Shown here: one piece after another, positions 23,452 through 36,345 of the stretch
Numbering within the stretch: position 1 is the stretch's first letter
Layout: each line of letters begins with the position of its first letter
Source: Artocarpus heterophyllus
Taxonomy: Eukaryota; Streptophyta; Magnoliopsida; Rosales; Moraceae
Assembly (NCBI GenBank): GCA_025403435.1
Contig: CM046332.1
Coordinates: 12,475,411 to 12,539,410, forward strand
Direction: 5' to 3'
Length of the DNA: 64,000 nt
The notes under the pieces: model-generated
The model's input: only the letters and a program-made list of their open reading frames with translations
The model's database searches: none
What the model was told of the DNA's origin: nothing
Position numbers and translations under genes: made by a program

Positions 23452-23911
23452 TCAGATTTCCTGTGAGGGTACTTGTTGGATGGCGTCTAGAAGAGGTATG
23501 TTTATCTCTACCTTTTGGAATGTCTTTAGGATTTCCTTTTCTTGTTCCTCCTTCTTGGATTTTGCAAACCTGCTAGGAAAAGGAGGAGGAGTGACATGAG
23601 AAGGAATGAGGGTTTTGGTACTTACCTCAGAGGATGGTGTGCTTTGAACATATGGGATCAAGTTTGCTTGTAGTTGCATTCTTCTTTGAGTGAGGCCTTT
23701 TGTTGTGGGGTTGAAGATCCCATGGTTTGTTTTCCACTCCTTAATGTCATTGCACAAGCATTTTCCCTTGGCTTTATAAATCGTTTGGGATGGCGATTTC
23801 CCCAAATTTTGTGCCTCCAATCGGCTCACAGCACTAGCCAATTGACCAACTTAATTTTCCAAATTTTGAATGCTTGCTCTAGCATCCTGTTGAAATTGCA
23901 TAGTGTTGGTT
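23452..23911 (-). pseudogene. gag: Athila-like gag, C-terminal part
   Basis: Reads through the Athila-type stretch TNTMQFQQDARASIQNLEN, then QLASAVSRLEAQ, then PPPFPSRFAKSKKEEQEKE and LLDAIQQVP. The block is well known from plant Athila polyproteins just upstream of protease. A stop interrupts it near 23850, and the frame ends at the truncation near 23450. The upstream half of the same reading continues at 25443, beyond the inserted solo LTR. Confidence 0.85.
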
Positions 23912-23916
23912 GCAAG

Positions 23917-25437
23917 TGTTAGTGATGTGCCATAGGCCAATTATGTAACGAACATATTTTGACTTGGTTACATTTGCATTTTATTAATTTATAAGGTATT
24001 TTCTTATTTTTTTAATCTAATTCCATAAATAGTTAATTTTGCCTAAGGTCATCAAGTATGTAACTTGATAGTAAAACTCTTAGGTGAAAATTGAATCAAA
24101 TTCTGAATTATCCCTAGTTGGTCATTATTATTGGGATAACAATGAATGAAGACTAATATGAAGTTTGACTGATGATTATGTTTTACTAATCATGTGTATG
24201 AGATACTAAGTGACTCATAGATATATATTTAAGAAATAATATATTGGATTGACCCGCTATGAGAATACTGTATGGATAATTTTCATAAGTAATTCTCAAC
24301 ACAATAGTATTATCCTAGTCCTCTGACCTGAAATCACCATTGTTTCCTACATGACAAGTTTTATTTTTTGACACATTCTAATATTATCTTTAACAAGATG
24401 ATGGAATGGATTGTTGTTGGATATAGAGTGAATCATGTGAGGAATGTGGGTGATTAAGAAGGAATTTGTCCTTCATTTATTATGAGAAAGATACCTATGG
24501 GCCCTCGATAAGTTAGACTAAAGAAAAATGTATGGCCATACTGGAATGTATTGATAAGGGTTATCAATATCAATCTACTTAAGATCAAGAAATAATATGA
24601 TTGAATAGTATAAAGATCACATAAACCATGTCTTATGTTCAATCAAGGTATCTAGTAACAAAAGGACTTTAATACTTATTGTATACTAGGTTATGTTAGA
24701 TTATTGACATTCGCATAACTTGTGTAATCATAATGTCTTGCTAGAGGCCGCTTATGATTTGTGGGCCAAAAATAGAATTTCAAGCCTACTACTAACTTTA
24801 TGTAAACCTACAGGGTCGCACACTTGGAACAGACCAAAAATAAATTTTGGGTTTACTGTGTCTAGGTTTAATGAACCTGATAATGCCCAGATTCGATGAA
24901 GTAGATATGTCTAGATTCATTAAATCTGACAATGTCTAGATTCTATGAATCATATTTGAATTATAGTTTATCCTAGTTAAAATCTGACTCCTTCTCAAAG
25001 TCAATATATATATATATATATATATATATCTGTTTTAGGGTTTCTGGCTGAATTAGAAGAGAAAAGGCGTTCTCTTATTTTAAAAGGCAAAAACATTAAA
25101 ACCCTAAAATTAGATAGAGTCATTTAACGTAAGGAGAGGGTGCTAGCACACCAATTCATTTTTGAGAGAGTCTGTTCCTATGGATACCTGCAGATGACGT
25201 TGCTCTAAGTAACAATGTCTGAATCCGATCCCGCATACGAAAAGCTCGAGATAGGGTGTCACCAGAGTGAACCCGCTTTCTTCCTTCCAGCAATCTTGCC
25301 CCTTTTGTCATCCTGGTAAGATCTATGACTTTCTTATCAATCTAATCGAATTGCATGGCTCCTGCGAGGGTTTTGTGGAAATTAATTTCTTATTTTTCTC
25401 TGCTTATTTGAATCACAAAATCCAACAAAACCCAATA
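23917..25437 (+). mobile_element. Solo LTR inserted in Athila gag
   Basis: 1521 bp, beginning TGTTAGTGATG and ending CCCAATA (probably from CCCAACA). It is flanked by perfect GCAAG duplications (23912-23916 and 25438-25442). Removing it rejoins the gag sequence at one point. It contains an AT-repeat/TATA zone at 25004-25029 and a U5-like stretch typical of plant LTRs (TGGATACCTGC, AGATAGGGTGTCACC). No internal coding region, hence a solo LTR. Family not identified. Confidence 0.8.
25004..25029. repeat. AT dinucleotide microsatellite
   Basis: A run of 13 AT units within the solo LTR; it may overlap that LTR's TATA region. Confidence 0.9.
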
Positions 25438-25442
25438 GCAAG

Positions 25443-26640
25443 GGTTTTAACAAGATCTTTTAAGCATGGACCTAAATTTTGTGGAACCGGTTGTTGTGGC
25501 CGCACTTGATGTGGTTGTTGCGACATTGGTTGGTTAAAGCCCAGTGGTTGATTAATCAAGAAGTTTGGCATTGCCTATTGTTGTCTTCTTCCATAGCTGA
25601 AATTTGGATGATCCCTCCATCCTTCGTTGTAAGTGTTAGAGAATGGGTCATACTTCCTTGGTTGTCTTGGGAATCTGCCTATGGTATTTGCTTGCTCCAT
25701 GTCAGCATCTTGCAGAGTTAGGCACATATCGGTGGGATGGGCTATAATAGAACACATCCCATACACCTTTACTTATTGAACACTTCCTAAAACAATTTCT
25801 TGAGCAATAGAGGTAAGTTGTGCAAGTTGTTGTTTAATAATAGAAGAGATACTGACCTCGTTCACTTTCTTTGGTGGTGATGTGGTTCATGTCGGTGGCT
25901 AAATTGTTAGAAGTTTACCATGTTTCAAATTAGAGCTCTCACAGCTTCTAGAGTCTTGTCACCTAGTGTTCCTCCACTTGCAGCATCGATCGTGCTTCTA
26001 TCCATTAGTAGGAGTCCTTCATAGAAGTATTACATAAGGAGTTGCTTATTGATTTGATGACGAGGGCAGCTTGCACATAGCTTCTTGAATCGTTCCTACT
26101 ATTCATAAAAGGACTCTCCACTATATTGTCAGATGCTACATATTTCTTTTTGGATGGTTGCAGCTTTGGATGCAGGGAAGTACTTCTTCAGAAAGAGTTT
26201 ACTCATCTCATTCTATGTTATGATAGAGCTAAGAGGTAGATAACCTTAGCGAAGTCCGCTAGAGATAAAAGAAAGGTCCTTAGTTTAATATATTCTTTAG
26301 AAATTCTAGTTGGCTTATGGTTGAGCATATCACATGAAATTCCTTGAGATGCTTGTGTGGGTCTTCTCCTGCAAAACCATGGAATGTTGGCAAGAGGTGG
26401 ATCAATCCAGACTTAAGTTCAAAAACAACCTCTATGTTGGGATATTGGATACCAAGCGGTTGTTGGTCCAGGATCAAGGCCGCCAACTCTTTGAATGTAT
26501 GGTTGTTTGTTGCCATTTCTTCTTGTTCCTATCAGTCTGAGTGCTCTGACGAATCACTAGATGTTGGTAGATTGATGTGTATTGCTCGATTGAACTCATG
26601 TGGTAGGGCATATGGTGTGCGTGAAGATGACGAAGGCAAT
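25443..26640 (-). pseudogene. gag: Athila-like gag, N-terminal part (broken)
   Basis: Typical Athila gag: an ATG at 26516 in the usual NNHTFKELAA context, then FELKSGLIHLLPTFHG and AGEDPHKHLKEFHV. Next come a frameshifted middle, YFYEGLL and DRSTIDAASGG, and a knuckle-like CSIIAHPTDMC. The GWRDHPNFSYG motif lies near 25600. At least two frameshifts and several stops. The reading runs into the solo LTR at 25442. The sequence upstream of 26516 also matches the family (NLPTSSDSSEHSD), so the original start was further right. Confidence 0.85.
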
Positions 26641-26828
26641 GAAGGAGTTGAAAATGGTTGAGTGATGTTGGCTGTTTACAAGTAGTGTTTGATTCGTATG
26701 AATTTTTCCTCTTAACTCTTCAATGGGCATTCAGGCGTGTGCAAACCTACATGCAAAGATGAACAAAAATAAAACTGATAGAAACTAAAAAAAGAAAAAT
26801 TAATAACAAATTAAATAATAATTCAAAT

Positions 26829-26845
26829 TCCTGAAAATGACGCCA
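26829..26845 (-). promoter_or_regulatory. Athila-type primer binding site
   Basis: Minus-strand TGGCGTCATTTTCAGGA in the context AAGTTTTTGGCG. This is the position and form of the Athila site (TGGCGCC...) complementary to tRNA-Asp, here decayed. Confidence 0.7.
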
Positions 26846-26853
26846 AAAACTTT

Positions 26854-29269
26854 ATGCGTTGGTTCTTATGCACACAAGAATACGTAATTGTATCAAGTAA
26901 TATAATGATGAATTAAGTATCATTCCCACGAGGAATGATTTTAATTAATATGTTATTAATTCCCTACGTATTTGTATTAATATTTATTTATTTTTATATT
27001 TTTTATTTTTACAGAATTAGAAAATGGTGGTTTTAACTTAATTAATTAAATTACTTAAAACTAATGAAATAAAAAATTAAAATTCAAAATAAATGATAAT
27101 TAAAATGTGAATAGAAAATGCAAAAATTTATTAAGAAAAGAAAACTATAATAACAAAATTATATTATCAAAATTTAAAGTCAAAATTTAAATCAGAATAA
27201 CAATTGCGAAAAAGTAAAATTATAACAAAATTCAAGAATTTGTAAATAAAAACTAATAAAACTAGTTAAAGGTTCATTCTCCACCGTTAGACAACAATTT
27301 TACAGTAGTTGTAGAATTATTTCTAATTTTTTAGTTGAAATTATCAATCGTAAATAGCAACAAGTTCTATTATCTCAATCTTTTCTTACATTGTTATTTA
27401 GCAAAACAAATTTTTTACTACATTTCTTTCTATTAAATAACTTAGAACAAGCTCTCTAGATTCAATCCAACGAAAACATTAAGTGGAGAAGTATAGGTTG
27501 ATCTAAGCAACAAACACACAAGCTCAATTTATTTAACTTAGATTATATTTAACTCTACAGTCAAACAATAGCCTCCTGCACTCATAGATAATAATTTGCT
27601 ACTATTAGTTACAAATACAAGAATATTATAGATCTAGATTTTTAATGTAGCATTAGGCGGTTTCCTAGTTTTATGTAGTTATGCACCCAAATTTAATAAG
27701 AAAATAACCATAAGCATTAATTATAGTGAAACATGAACAATTTTAAATTGAAAACTTGAAAAATAAATTGAAAACTTGAAAAATAATTTACATAAATAGC
27801 TACATAATCATATCCAAAGCTTTGAAATCACCTTTAACTAAAAAAAAAAATTAGCTAAACATAACTGAAAATAATGACAAAAATATAAAAATTAACGATA
27901 TTTGCAGCTCAGAAAATTGGTGGTATTTAAAGAATGATGATGGCCTCCAATAAATTGTTGCAAAAACCTCATTGGATTTCTTTTCTTCTCCTATTCTCTC
28001 TATTTTTCTCTCAAAATTTTGAGTGTAAATAACTCTTTGGATGAAAAAATGATAGAGAAATTGATGATTTGAACTAAAGGAATGTCCCCTTTTTATAGGT
28101 GAACCCATTAGATTCTTCACAAAATTTTCCATCTGAAAGAGACAGGTGCACCGTAGCTTCTGAAGGAGCAGGTGGATGATTCAGCCAAAATTGAAAGAGC
28201 AGTTGATATAATTCAGCTGCGCATGTATGTTGGTCTTCATGTTGCAAGAGATTGCAGCAAATTATTATTATTTTTTTCATCTTCTTCCTTCTTATTGGAA
28301 TCATCTCAGAACGAATCAAAACAGACTGGCTCACGCTTCAATGGATTCACTCGTTGCACTCAAGAAGGAATCTTAATTTTTTTATTTCTTTTCCCTCCGT
28401 TGTTTGTCTTAAGAATGCAACACATTTGCATTAAATATTCTTTTCTTTCTCCTTTTCCTCTATTGGCTCCAGCTGGTGTGCAAAATACAGTGCATTGCAG
28501 CCTATGGGAGGACGAGAGGCTTCCATCTACACTGTTGTAAGTGGAAATGGACTCATGTTGACGGCTTGGAAAGAGAGATGGGTATACCTAATTTGAACCG
28601 TCAGATTTCCTCCAATATGTGCCATGGACGAACGAGATTTTGAGCTCACGTGCACCCCACCCATAAGTCTTGACACCCCCCGCAGCGCCCATTTGAAGTG
28701 GGTCCTAGATGTCGGTGACTTGGCTTAGCGGCTTAGCTCGAACGGGACTCCAAGCACACGGACATGTTGACTCTGATGCAGCTTCGACTCCAGCTCGGCT
28801 CAAGTTCTTCAATCTAAAACATAGTTATCCAAAACATTCCAAAATTAATTATTTCACCTCAATTTCCACTTTCTTCTCAATTTTTCTTCTATTTTCGCCT
28901 CAATGCTAAAATTCCTTGCATTCAAACCAAAAGAAAATAATTATTTTTCAAAACAAAAATTACTAAACACACATAAAACTAAATTAAAGCTAAGAACACA
29001 CTTAATAAGAATCAAAATCAAAATAAAACTTAGTTAAACTTATGGTTTTAAAATATATTTTACAAAAATAAAATGATTAAAACTAAAAATACTCCTAAAA
29101 ATTACCAAAAATGCAATTAAGCAATAAAAAAATGAAATTGAACATATTTTATAGAAATCACACTAAAATGCTAGAAATATGCAAAAATGCTTAATTAGAG
29201 GTTTTAATAACAAATAAAACAATTAAACTATTTCAAACTCATGAACACGTATATTTTTACGTGTTATCA
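26854..29269 (-). repeat. Athila-like 5' LTR
   Basis: 2416 bp, from TGATAACACGTAAAAATATA (29269 inwards, minus strand) to CCAACGCA (26854). The first part resembles the conserved LTR start of many plant Athila-type elements. Short frames within it (for example 28172-28540) are not recognisable proteins. Confidence 0.8.
28090..28097 (-). promoter_or_regulatory. TATA box of Athila-like LTR
   Basis: Minus-strand CCTATAAAAAGGGG in the middle of the LTR, a standard core-promoter form for plant LTRs. Confidence 0.55.
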
Positions 29270-31329
29270 ATATCATAGATTAATATGTTGTATATATTGT
29301 ATGAGTACATTAAAAAAAAAAAAAAGATAGGCGACTGAAGCACTAACACTTAGTGTACATATATGCATATCTCCACTAAGCAAGAATTGTTCATATACAA
29401 TAATATAGTGCTATATGCATTGTAGGAATGTAAATATATAATAATACTTGGAATCCATTATTACATTCTATATTTTATATATGTATTTGTTTTGGTCAAC
29501 ATTATAGATTCTATATACATATACTACTTACCATTATAATATATATATGTATTAGTAGTAGGATCAGACAATTGGTGAGTATATTACAGCATTTTTTATA
29601 TTAATTAGATATTCTAATATATTATATATAGGTATCATGAAAGAATTAGGCAACTGCTCTAAAGTTGTTGAGTATTATGATAAGAAAAGCATTATATTAA
29701 GGAAGAGTGCACATAACACTTATGAGGTATAGTTTTAGAGTTATATTAGTTAATAGTCCATTGATATTAATCATATCATACCTAATTTTTCACCTGAGCT
29801 CTCTTTACCAGAGCTGCAAACATAGATTCAAAAAAGAAAAAAAAAAAAAAGGAGAGTGAGAGAGATAGTGGGGGTTCTAAATTCATGCTTATGTGAGTTT
29901 CTTTAATTAAGGTATGCTTGTTTTCTTCTTTTATCACATGCTCTATATATTCTTCTTCCATGTTGTATAATTGAGAGCGTATTATATGATTTAAAAATAT
30001 TGTCAACATTAAATTGAATTATGTACTTGTATGTAACATTTAAAGCTGAAGATTGAAGTTAGGATCTATTCTAGATATAACAAGTATTCGTATCATCTAT
30101 TGGATTCCTTCTATAACTTTTTCTATAAATTTATATTCTCTATTAAATTTTAATATGATGTTTATGTGTATATTAGTTGTTATTATTCAAAATTTCACGT
30201 GATTTGGTGTATTCTATGATTTGACACTGAGATTTCATTCTCTACTACCCATGATCAAATTATTGTTGGTCGGTGATGTTTTACAAAAAATAGTCTTCTA
30301 TCAAAAGGCAAACAAATTTTGACTTCTACAAAATTTTATAAAGATCTATATTTAATGTTAGCTTGTGATCTAGCAATTTTTTTGGTTATCCAGTAGATGC
30401 TTTATGAGTTCTTTGACTTTCTTTAGGTTATGTCTTTATTGTTGTTAAACTTACATGTTCTTTCCTACTAGCTTCAATGACTTTTTATTATAGATAAATG
30501 AATTGGTTTAACAACAAAACTTTTTTTGGCATTGTAATTATATATTTATAGATTGTCATAAAATTTTTAGGGTCATAGTAATTTTATTTTATTTTTTCAA
30601 AATGTTAATTGAAGATGTTCACTACCCAACGTGCCAGAAGTTAATTTTGCCTTTGAGTTCAAATGTGTGTTTTGATTTATTCCAAAGATATTTGAAGCTG
30701 AATTTTGGATATGTTAAGCTTATATATGTCTACTATATATGATAATTTTTATAAATTATGTTATGGCATAAATTATTTAATTTGTAATTTTTAATGAGTC
30801 TTACTCATTGCCTAGTGGTTACTAGCAGATTTCGTGACGTTAATCATATGAATTATTTAAACTACCAAATTAAATGTTAATGACAAAAGAAAAATTTGAG
30901 GGTTATACATATGCGTTATTATTCCGACAAATTTTCATGCTTAAATTGAATGTGAATTGTTAGATATAAGGTGAATAATCATTGAAGGTCAATCAGATTT
31001 CGTGATTGGTAGATTTGCTTAGATGCTTTAAAAATTTTGAAAAGTTATTTTGAATTAATATTTTCAAGAGAAGAAAATTCAAGTGATGTTGTTGTCTGTT
31101 AGCTATGTTATGGAAGAAGTTTTACACTTTTGTTAGCTTATGAATTGAGATTTAATTCTCTAAGTGATGAAATGTCAGATTGTATGCTTCTATGATTCTT
31201 GACCCTAAGTGCATATTTATACTCAAAAGTTGTCTTATTGCACTAAGAATGATGTTGAATGATGTAATACTATATTAATAGTATTGTAAGCATGAATAAT
31301 AATTTCATGCATTACATAAATGATTGACA
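29270..31329. other. AT-rich non-coding region
   Basis: No recognisable gene. Poly-A runs occur near 29312 and 29834. The right part (from about 30600) may be the upstream part of the gypsy LTR relic that is alignable from 31330, but the match is too weak to assert. Confidence 0.5.
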
Positions 31330-32298
31330 TGAACACTCCGAGGCTAAGCACATTGAGAATCGAAGCGACATCACTCAATCTTAGGTTTAGTAAGCTAGCA
31401 AGTCAAATAATTACATTATCACCTACAACATGATAAATTATGAAACGTTAAGGCATGTCTTAATAATTAAAGGTTTGTGAACAAATGTTCTTCTTTTAAG
31501 ACTTTTTACAATGAGATGTCTCAAGGATGTTTTCATGTTTATAATTTTATGATTATGATAAGTATTTAAAGAAAGGTTATATATATCAATTAATTAAGTG
31601 TTGCACACCCTAAGATTGTGTTTATGATGTCCCAAAGGTTGGACTTGTCATGTTTAATTTGGGATTGGCTACCCCACTCCTCTCATGATGATGCACCTAA
31701 AATGTTAATGGTATGAACCTTGGACCCTTGAAGATAAAATCAATAATTTTTAAATATGGATATGTTATATATGAATGTGTGCCTTGTGCACTATTATGAT
31801 TATGATTTTGATGTTATGTTATGTTATGATTTTATGAAAATTCATATTTTATATTGTGAGATAGGACTAAGGTCATGCTTACTTAGTTTAAATCATGTTA
31901 CAGATAAAGGTAAAAAGACATATTGAATAGGATGGAGGACGGGGATGAACGTTTATGCAAGGACTGTTAGATTGAAAATAGAACCATACCACCAAAAGAA
32001 ACTAATGACTCGAGCAATGAATTTCTTTTAATTTTATTTTCTGCAATTAATTTGTTTTGAGACTTTGCTCATTTTATGTTTCCTATGGACTTCTAAATGT
32101 TTTCTAATGTTTTTAGTATTTTATGTGTTTGAAAACTATGCTACCTTTCTCTTATCATGATGTGTTTAAACTATTTAGACTTTTAAGTATTCTCGTAAGT
32201 TGCTTGAGTGTAAATATTTTATTTGAGTTGTTTAATTTTAAATAATGATTTAAACAGAAAAGAAACAATTATTGTGATGTCTGTAAGGGGGCGTTACA
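31330..32298 (+). repeat. Old gypsy LTR relic (3' part, D-related)
   Basis: Read forward, this follows the reverse complement of element D's LTR: GGTTTAGTAAGCTAGC, the CACCTACAACATGA block, GTGTTGCACACCC, a GGCTACCCCACTCCTCTCATGATG block, and a terminal GGGGGCGTTACA at 32298. It is strongly diverged and lacks the dyad arrays present in D. No primer site follows. Confidence 0.75.
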
Positions 32299-32399
32299 TT
32301 AATACATAATATTATGCATATAAAGTTGAACAATATATCGCATATGTAATGTTGTAGGTAAATTTTTCATGATGGGAAGATCATCAGAAAATCCAAACC

Positions 32400-33110
32400 C
32401 CTATGAACCAAAAAGGCCGAAAAGGCCAATCTAAAAAGGCCGAGAAGGTCAATCAGGGACGGCAAGTAGAATACTAAGAACTACATAGCTAACCTTAGGC
32501 CGAGAACTAGGTGGCCAAAGAGGCCAAGTACTAAACGACTGACTTTAGGATAAGTATGAAAGGGCTGACCATAGGCCAAAGACTTAGTGGCCGAAGAGGC
32601 CTAGTACAAGATGGCCGACCTTAGGTCGAGAACTAAATGGCTAAAGAGGCCAAATACTAAATAGGTGACCTTAAGCTTAGCACTAAATAATCGACTTTAG
32701 GCTAAGAATTAAACAGTCGACCTTAGGCTAAGAACTAAAGGATCGAAAAGGCCAAGTACAAAATAGACAACCTTGGGCTATGTACTGATAGTAGATATTA
32801 GGCTGAGAACTAAATGGCTGAGGAAGACAAGTACTAAACGAATGCCCTTAGGCTAAGAACTAAGTGGCTAAAGAGCCCTAGTATGAAAAGGCTAACCTCA
32901 AGGCTAGATTTAAACAGTTAAGGTGGTCAAATACTAAACAGTCCACCTTAGGCTAAGTACTAAATGGCCGATCTTAGGTTGAGAACTAAATGGCCGACCT
33001 AGGATGAGAACTAAATGGCTAACCTAAGTTGTAAACAAATGGCTGAAAAGGCCAAGAATGTTGAAATTAAAACAGCCAATGTAGGCTGAATACTAGATGC
33101 CCGACTAAGC
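32400..33110. repeat. GGCC-rich tandem array (~50-bp units)
   Basis: About 700 bp of degenerate units alternating CCGACCTTAGGCTAAGAACT and AATGGCCGAAGAGGCCAAGT-like halves. Repeated words are CTTAGGC, GAACTAAATGG, AGAGGCCAAG and TACTAAA. No protein is encoded. Such arrays are found in the LTR/UTR regions of some plant Tat-type gypsy elements, and the next 400 bp looks LTR-like, so this may be such a relic. Confidence 0.8.
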
Positions 33111-33114
33111 CTAA

Positions 33115-33600
33115 GTGACCTACCAATATGCTACTCTGCTTGAGTTAACACTCACCCTTCGGGGAACATCCTATCCTGGGGATCTTGATACTTGTCACTC
33201 ATCCAAAAGGCACTGTAAAATTGCACATTGGGATCACAAGCCAAACTCGGTCCATATCTAGATCTAAGCTAATCTCTATAATAGGAGCACTAACTCCACC
33301 ACAAAGTTACACCATTTTACCCTAACCTACTCTACCTCTTCCCTTGCTATTTTTGATCAGTCTACTGACTTAAGTGTTGAAGTACCCTTAGCAGACACTA
33401 CGCCAATGCTCCCTTACTTCAAGACCTTCTCTTCTCTTGCAAATCCTCTCAGACCAGCTAAAGTCGGGTAGAATAGAGAATTATGTGTTGTAATTTCAAA
33501 TGTGTGCATGTATGTGCGTGTTGTGTTTCAAATTTTATAATCTAGCAATCAAAGTATAGTGTTCAACTAGTTCCTTATAAAATAAATAAGAAATATGAGA
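33115..33600 (+). repeat. LTR-like sequence, probably a Tat-type relic
   Basis: Contains CACCCTTCGGGGAACATCCT, a CACAAGCCAAACTCGGTCC block and a TATA-like CTCTATAATAGGAGCAC near 33276-33292, followed by a pyrimidine-rich leader-like part. This resembles Tat/Retand-type LTR promoters as I remember them. No coding region or defined ends, so the class is tentative. Confidence 0.4.
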
Positions 33601-33665
33601 GGTATTTTTCATTTGCCAAGTTCTGTTCCATAAGCTACTAGATTTGCTCTAGAACATGATAGGCT
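33601..33665. repeat. Minisatellite, left part (flanks element D)
   Basis: AAATATGAGAGG, GCCAAGTTCTGTTCC and CTAGATTTGCTCTAG match words of the array at 57841-58400 (AAATATGAGA, TAGATTCTGCTCTGG). It ends in AGGCT, the target duplication of element D. Confidence 0.6.
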
Positions 33666-34022
33666 TGTAACGCCCCTTAATTCGAACGTCATAGATGTCG
33701 TTACATTCATACATTCGTACTTGCTTAAACTTTAAACATATATATAATATCAAACTTAAACGGTACTTTTGATTTTAAAAGTACTTAAACAAACTTAACC
33801 AGGATCCATACATACAACTAATTTTTTTTTAACTTATCATTTTTTTAAATAATAACATTATTTAACTTATTCCATATCATAATTTATTCAATTATACTTA
33901 AATTAATCATGAACTTATTTAATAATATAGGTTTATCAAGTTGTAAAAATCAGGACTTAACAAAACATAACATCAAATCTCTTTAATCATCTCATCATTT
34001 AAAATTCATTTACTCCCATAGT

Positions 34023-34192
34023 TTGGCAGGCTGAACTTGGGACTTCTGCAGGCCAAACATGATTGGCAGGTTGGAGTTCCCTCAACCGGCAGGCCGGCAG
34101 AGGCTTTGCAATTTAGACCAAGAACTTATCCATGTTCGGTAGGCCGAACTTTCAGACTTCGGCAGGCCGACCAAGAATGTTCCGCAGGCCGA
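34023..34192. repeat. Dyad array, left end of D 3' LTR (7 units)
   Basis: Centres at about 34028, 34050, 34068, 34091, 34141, 34164 and 34186, mostly 22-23 bp apart. Units are variants of TCGGCAGGCCGA. Confidence 0.85.
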
Positions 34193-36345
34193 CCGAGACA
34201 AAATCTTTGAAAAAACGTAAATTTTAAAACAAACCAACTTTTCGTAAAATATAGCGGAAGTTCATAATTCATAAAAAAATGATAAAATAACTTATAAAAC
34301 CATAATATAAGTATTCTTAAAACTTAACATAAAAATATATGTTTAAAATATATATAACTTAATTAAAAACATAAGAGCGTTCTTCTTGGCGTGCTTCCGG
34401 TTAAAATTCATCGTGCTTAGTGCTCACACGCCTTCCCATGTCCTCCACCTATTCCATGATTTTCTTACCCTTATCTGTAACATGACATAAAACATGATTA
34501 AGCTAATGCTTAGTAAGTACATATAATTCTCACAATTTAAAACATTTCATAAACATCATCATCATCGTTGTCATCATATCATAAAAGTGCCTTAAGCACA
34601 ATTTCATAGAAACATATCTTTCATTACGTTGACCATTTTAAAACTTATTCCATTTTTATCTTGAGGGCCCAAGTGTTGCACCATAAACATCATCATAGGC
34701 GCGCCATCATGAGAGGAGAAGGGTAGCTAATCCAAAACCAAACATGACATCATAAAATTTCATTTCATAACATTGGTGTGCAACATTTATTAGGTGATAC
34801 ATATATATACATAATTGTCATACTTTGAAACTTGCCATAATCATCATGCGTAACTTAAAATCATGAAAGTCTTTCATAGAATTTCTTAAGGAAAATATCC
34901 ATAAAACCATCATGAATATCATTATGAACATAACATCAAATCTTGTAAAAACGTGTCATGTTGCAGGTGAGAATGTACTTACCTTAACGCTAGCTTACTT
35001 AACCTAAAAAATGCTCTTGGTGACGACGTCGCAGTCTCGTAGTGCTCATTCCTTGAGTGTTCATGCCATTTATCCATTTAAAGGTGCAATAACATTAATA
35101 CATATCATGAAATATCCATTCACATAACATTCATTCATATAATACTCATGTATACATTCACCACATTTTACAAACATAACTCATAATCATCATCATAAAA
35201 TTATCATCACAAATAAACGCTATTCATAACATGCTTCCTTAAATATTATCATCAAAATATTTCATACATTATAAACATGAAAATCTTTTGAAAAACGTTT
35301 TCTAATAATTTAAAATACATACATTTTAAAATTCATACAAACATCTTTTTATCACGTATTTCAATACCATAAATTATTTCATCATCAACAAAAATCATTT
35401 AAACATACAAAACATTTTATAAAACAAAATCCAAAAATATCATTGTTAAAATAGTTTTCTTAACATAATCTCATAAAACTTCACATAACTCAAAATTACA
35501 TTCATCATACATGACACAAGCATATTCTTGTCAATATTTATGAAAAATATCATATTTACCCCTTGAATGAACATTACCATTTCATACATCTAAATTAAAC
35601 AGTAACATTTTACTGTGAGGGTAGAAGGCAGAAAATTCATATTTTTCATAGAACACCGAAATGACATGAATATTAGAAAAACATCACATAATACATACAT
35701 GAACATCATAATGAAAACTCAAGACAAAATACAATACCTAGAGAAAGATATTGTAGAAGATTGGAGGAGGAGAATTCTTTTAAAAAAATACAAAGAAACG
35801 AGTCCTTACCTTAAAAATTTTCTTCTCCAATTTCTTGAATTCAACCAACAAAATATAACCTCTTCTTTAAATTTTCTTGCAGAGAATTTTTTTGAGAGAA
35901 AAGGAATGGAATTCGTGGAGAAGAGAAGAGGAAGAGAGAAAGACAGAAAAAGTGTCTCAGAAATGAGAGAGAAGGCGTGAGAGAGGATGGGAGAAAATCT
36001 GAGTAAAAGAAAACGTTAAAAAAAATTTTAACGTAATGAGCATAATGATAATTCATTATTTTCCATTAAGTCAGAATTTTCTGACCGAAATGATGCTAAT
36101 TGGCACGAGAAAAGGAGAGAAAGAAGGAAAGTCAAACAATCACTCCCTACTTTCTATGTTTTACCCTCTTAAAATAGGAAACAATTTAAAATCAGACAAA
36201 TCAATGCAAAGTCAACCTTTTAATTTCCTTAACTGACAAAATCATTCCATTATTATGCCAATTAATCACATTAAATTATCCAATTAACGTAATTAACTCA
36301 TCCATAATTTTGGAGAGATTTCTACTGACTGCTCGTCAGCCGTAT

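Larger units (their letters stand above)
23452..29269 (-). mobile_element. Athila-like Ty3/gypsy fragment
   Basis: Minus-strand fragment with a 5' LTR (26854-29269), a tRNA-Asp-type primer site and a gag typical of plant Athila elements. It stops abruptly at about 23450; no pol or 3' LTR is present. Gag is interrupted by a solo LTR of another family. Confidence 0.85.

Noticed and set aside
35615..35980. 121-codon open frame in the D 3' LTR
   Set aside because: Lies wholly in LTR sequence, low-complexity Lys/Arg/Glu reading of a GA-rich tract, and is not preserved in the other LTR.
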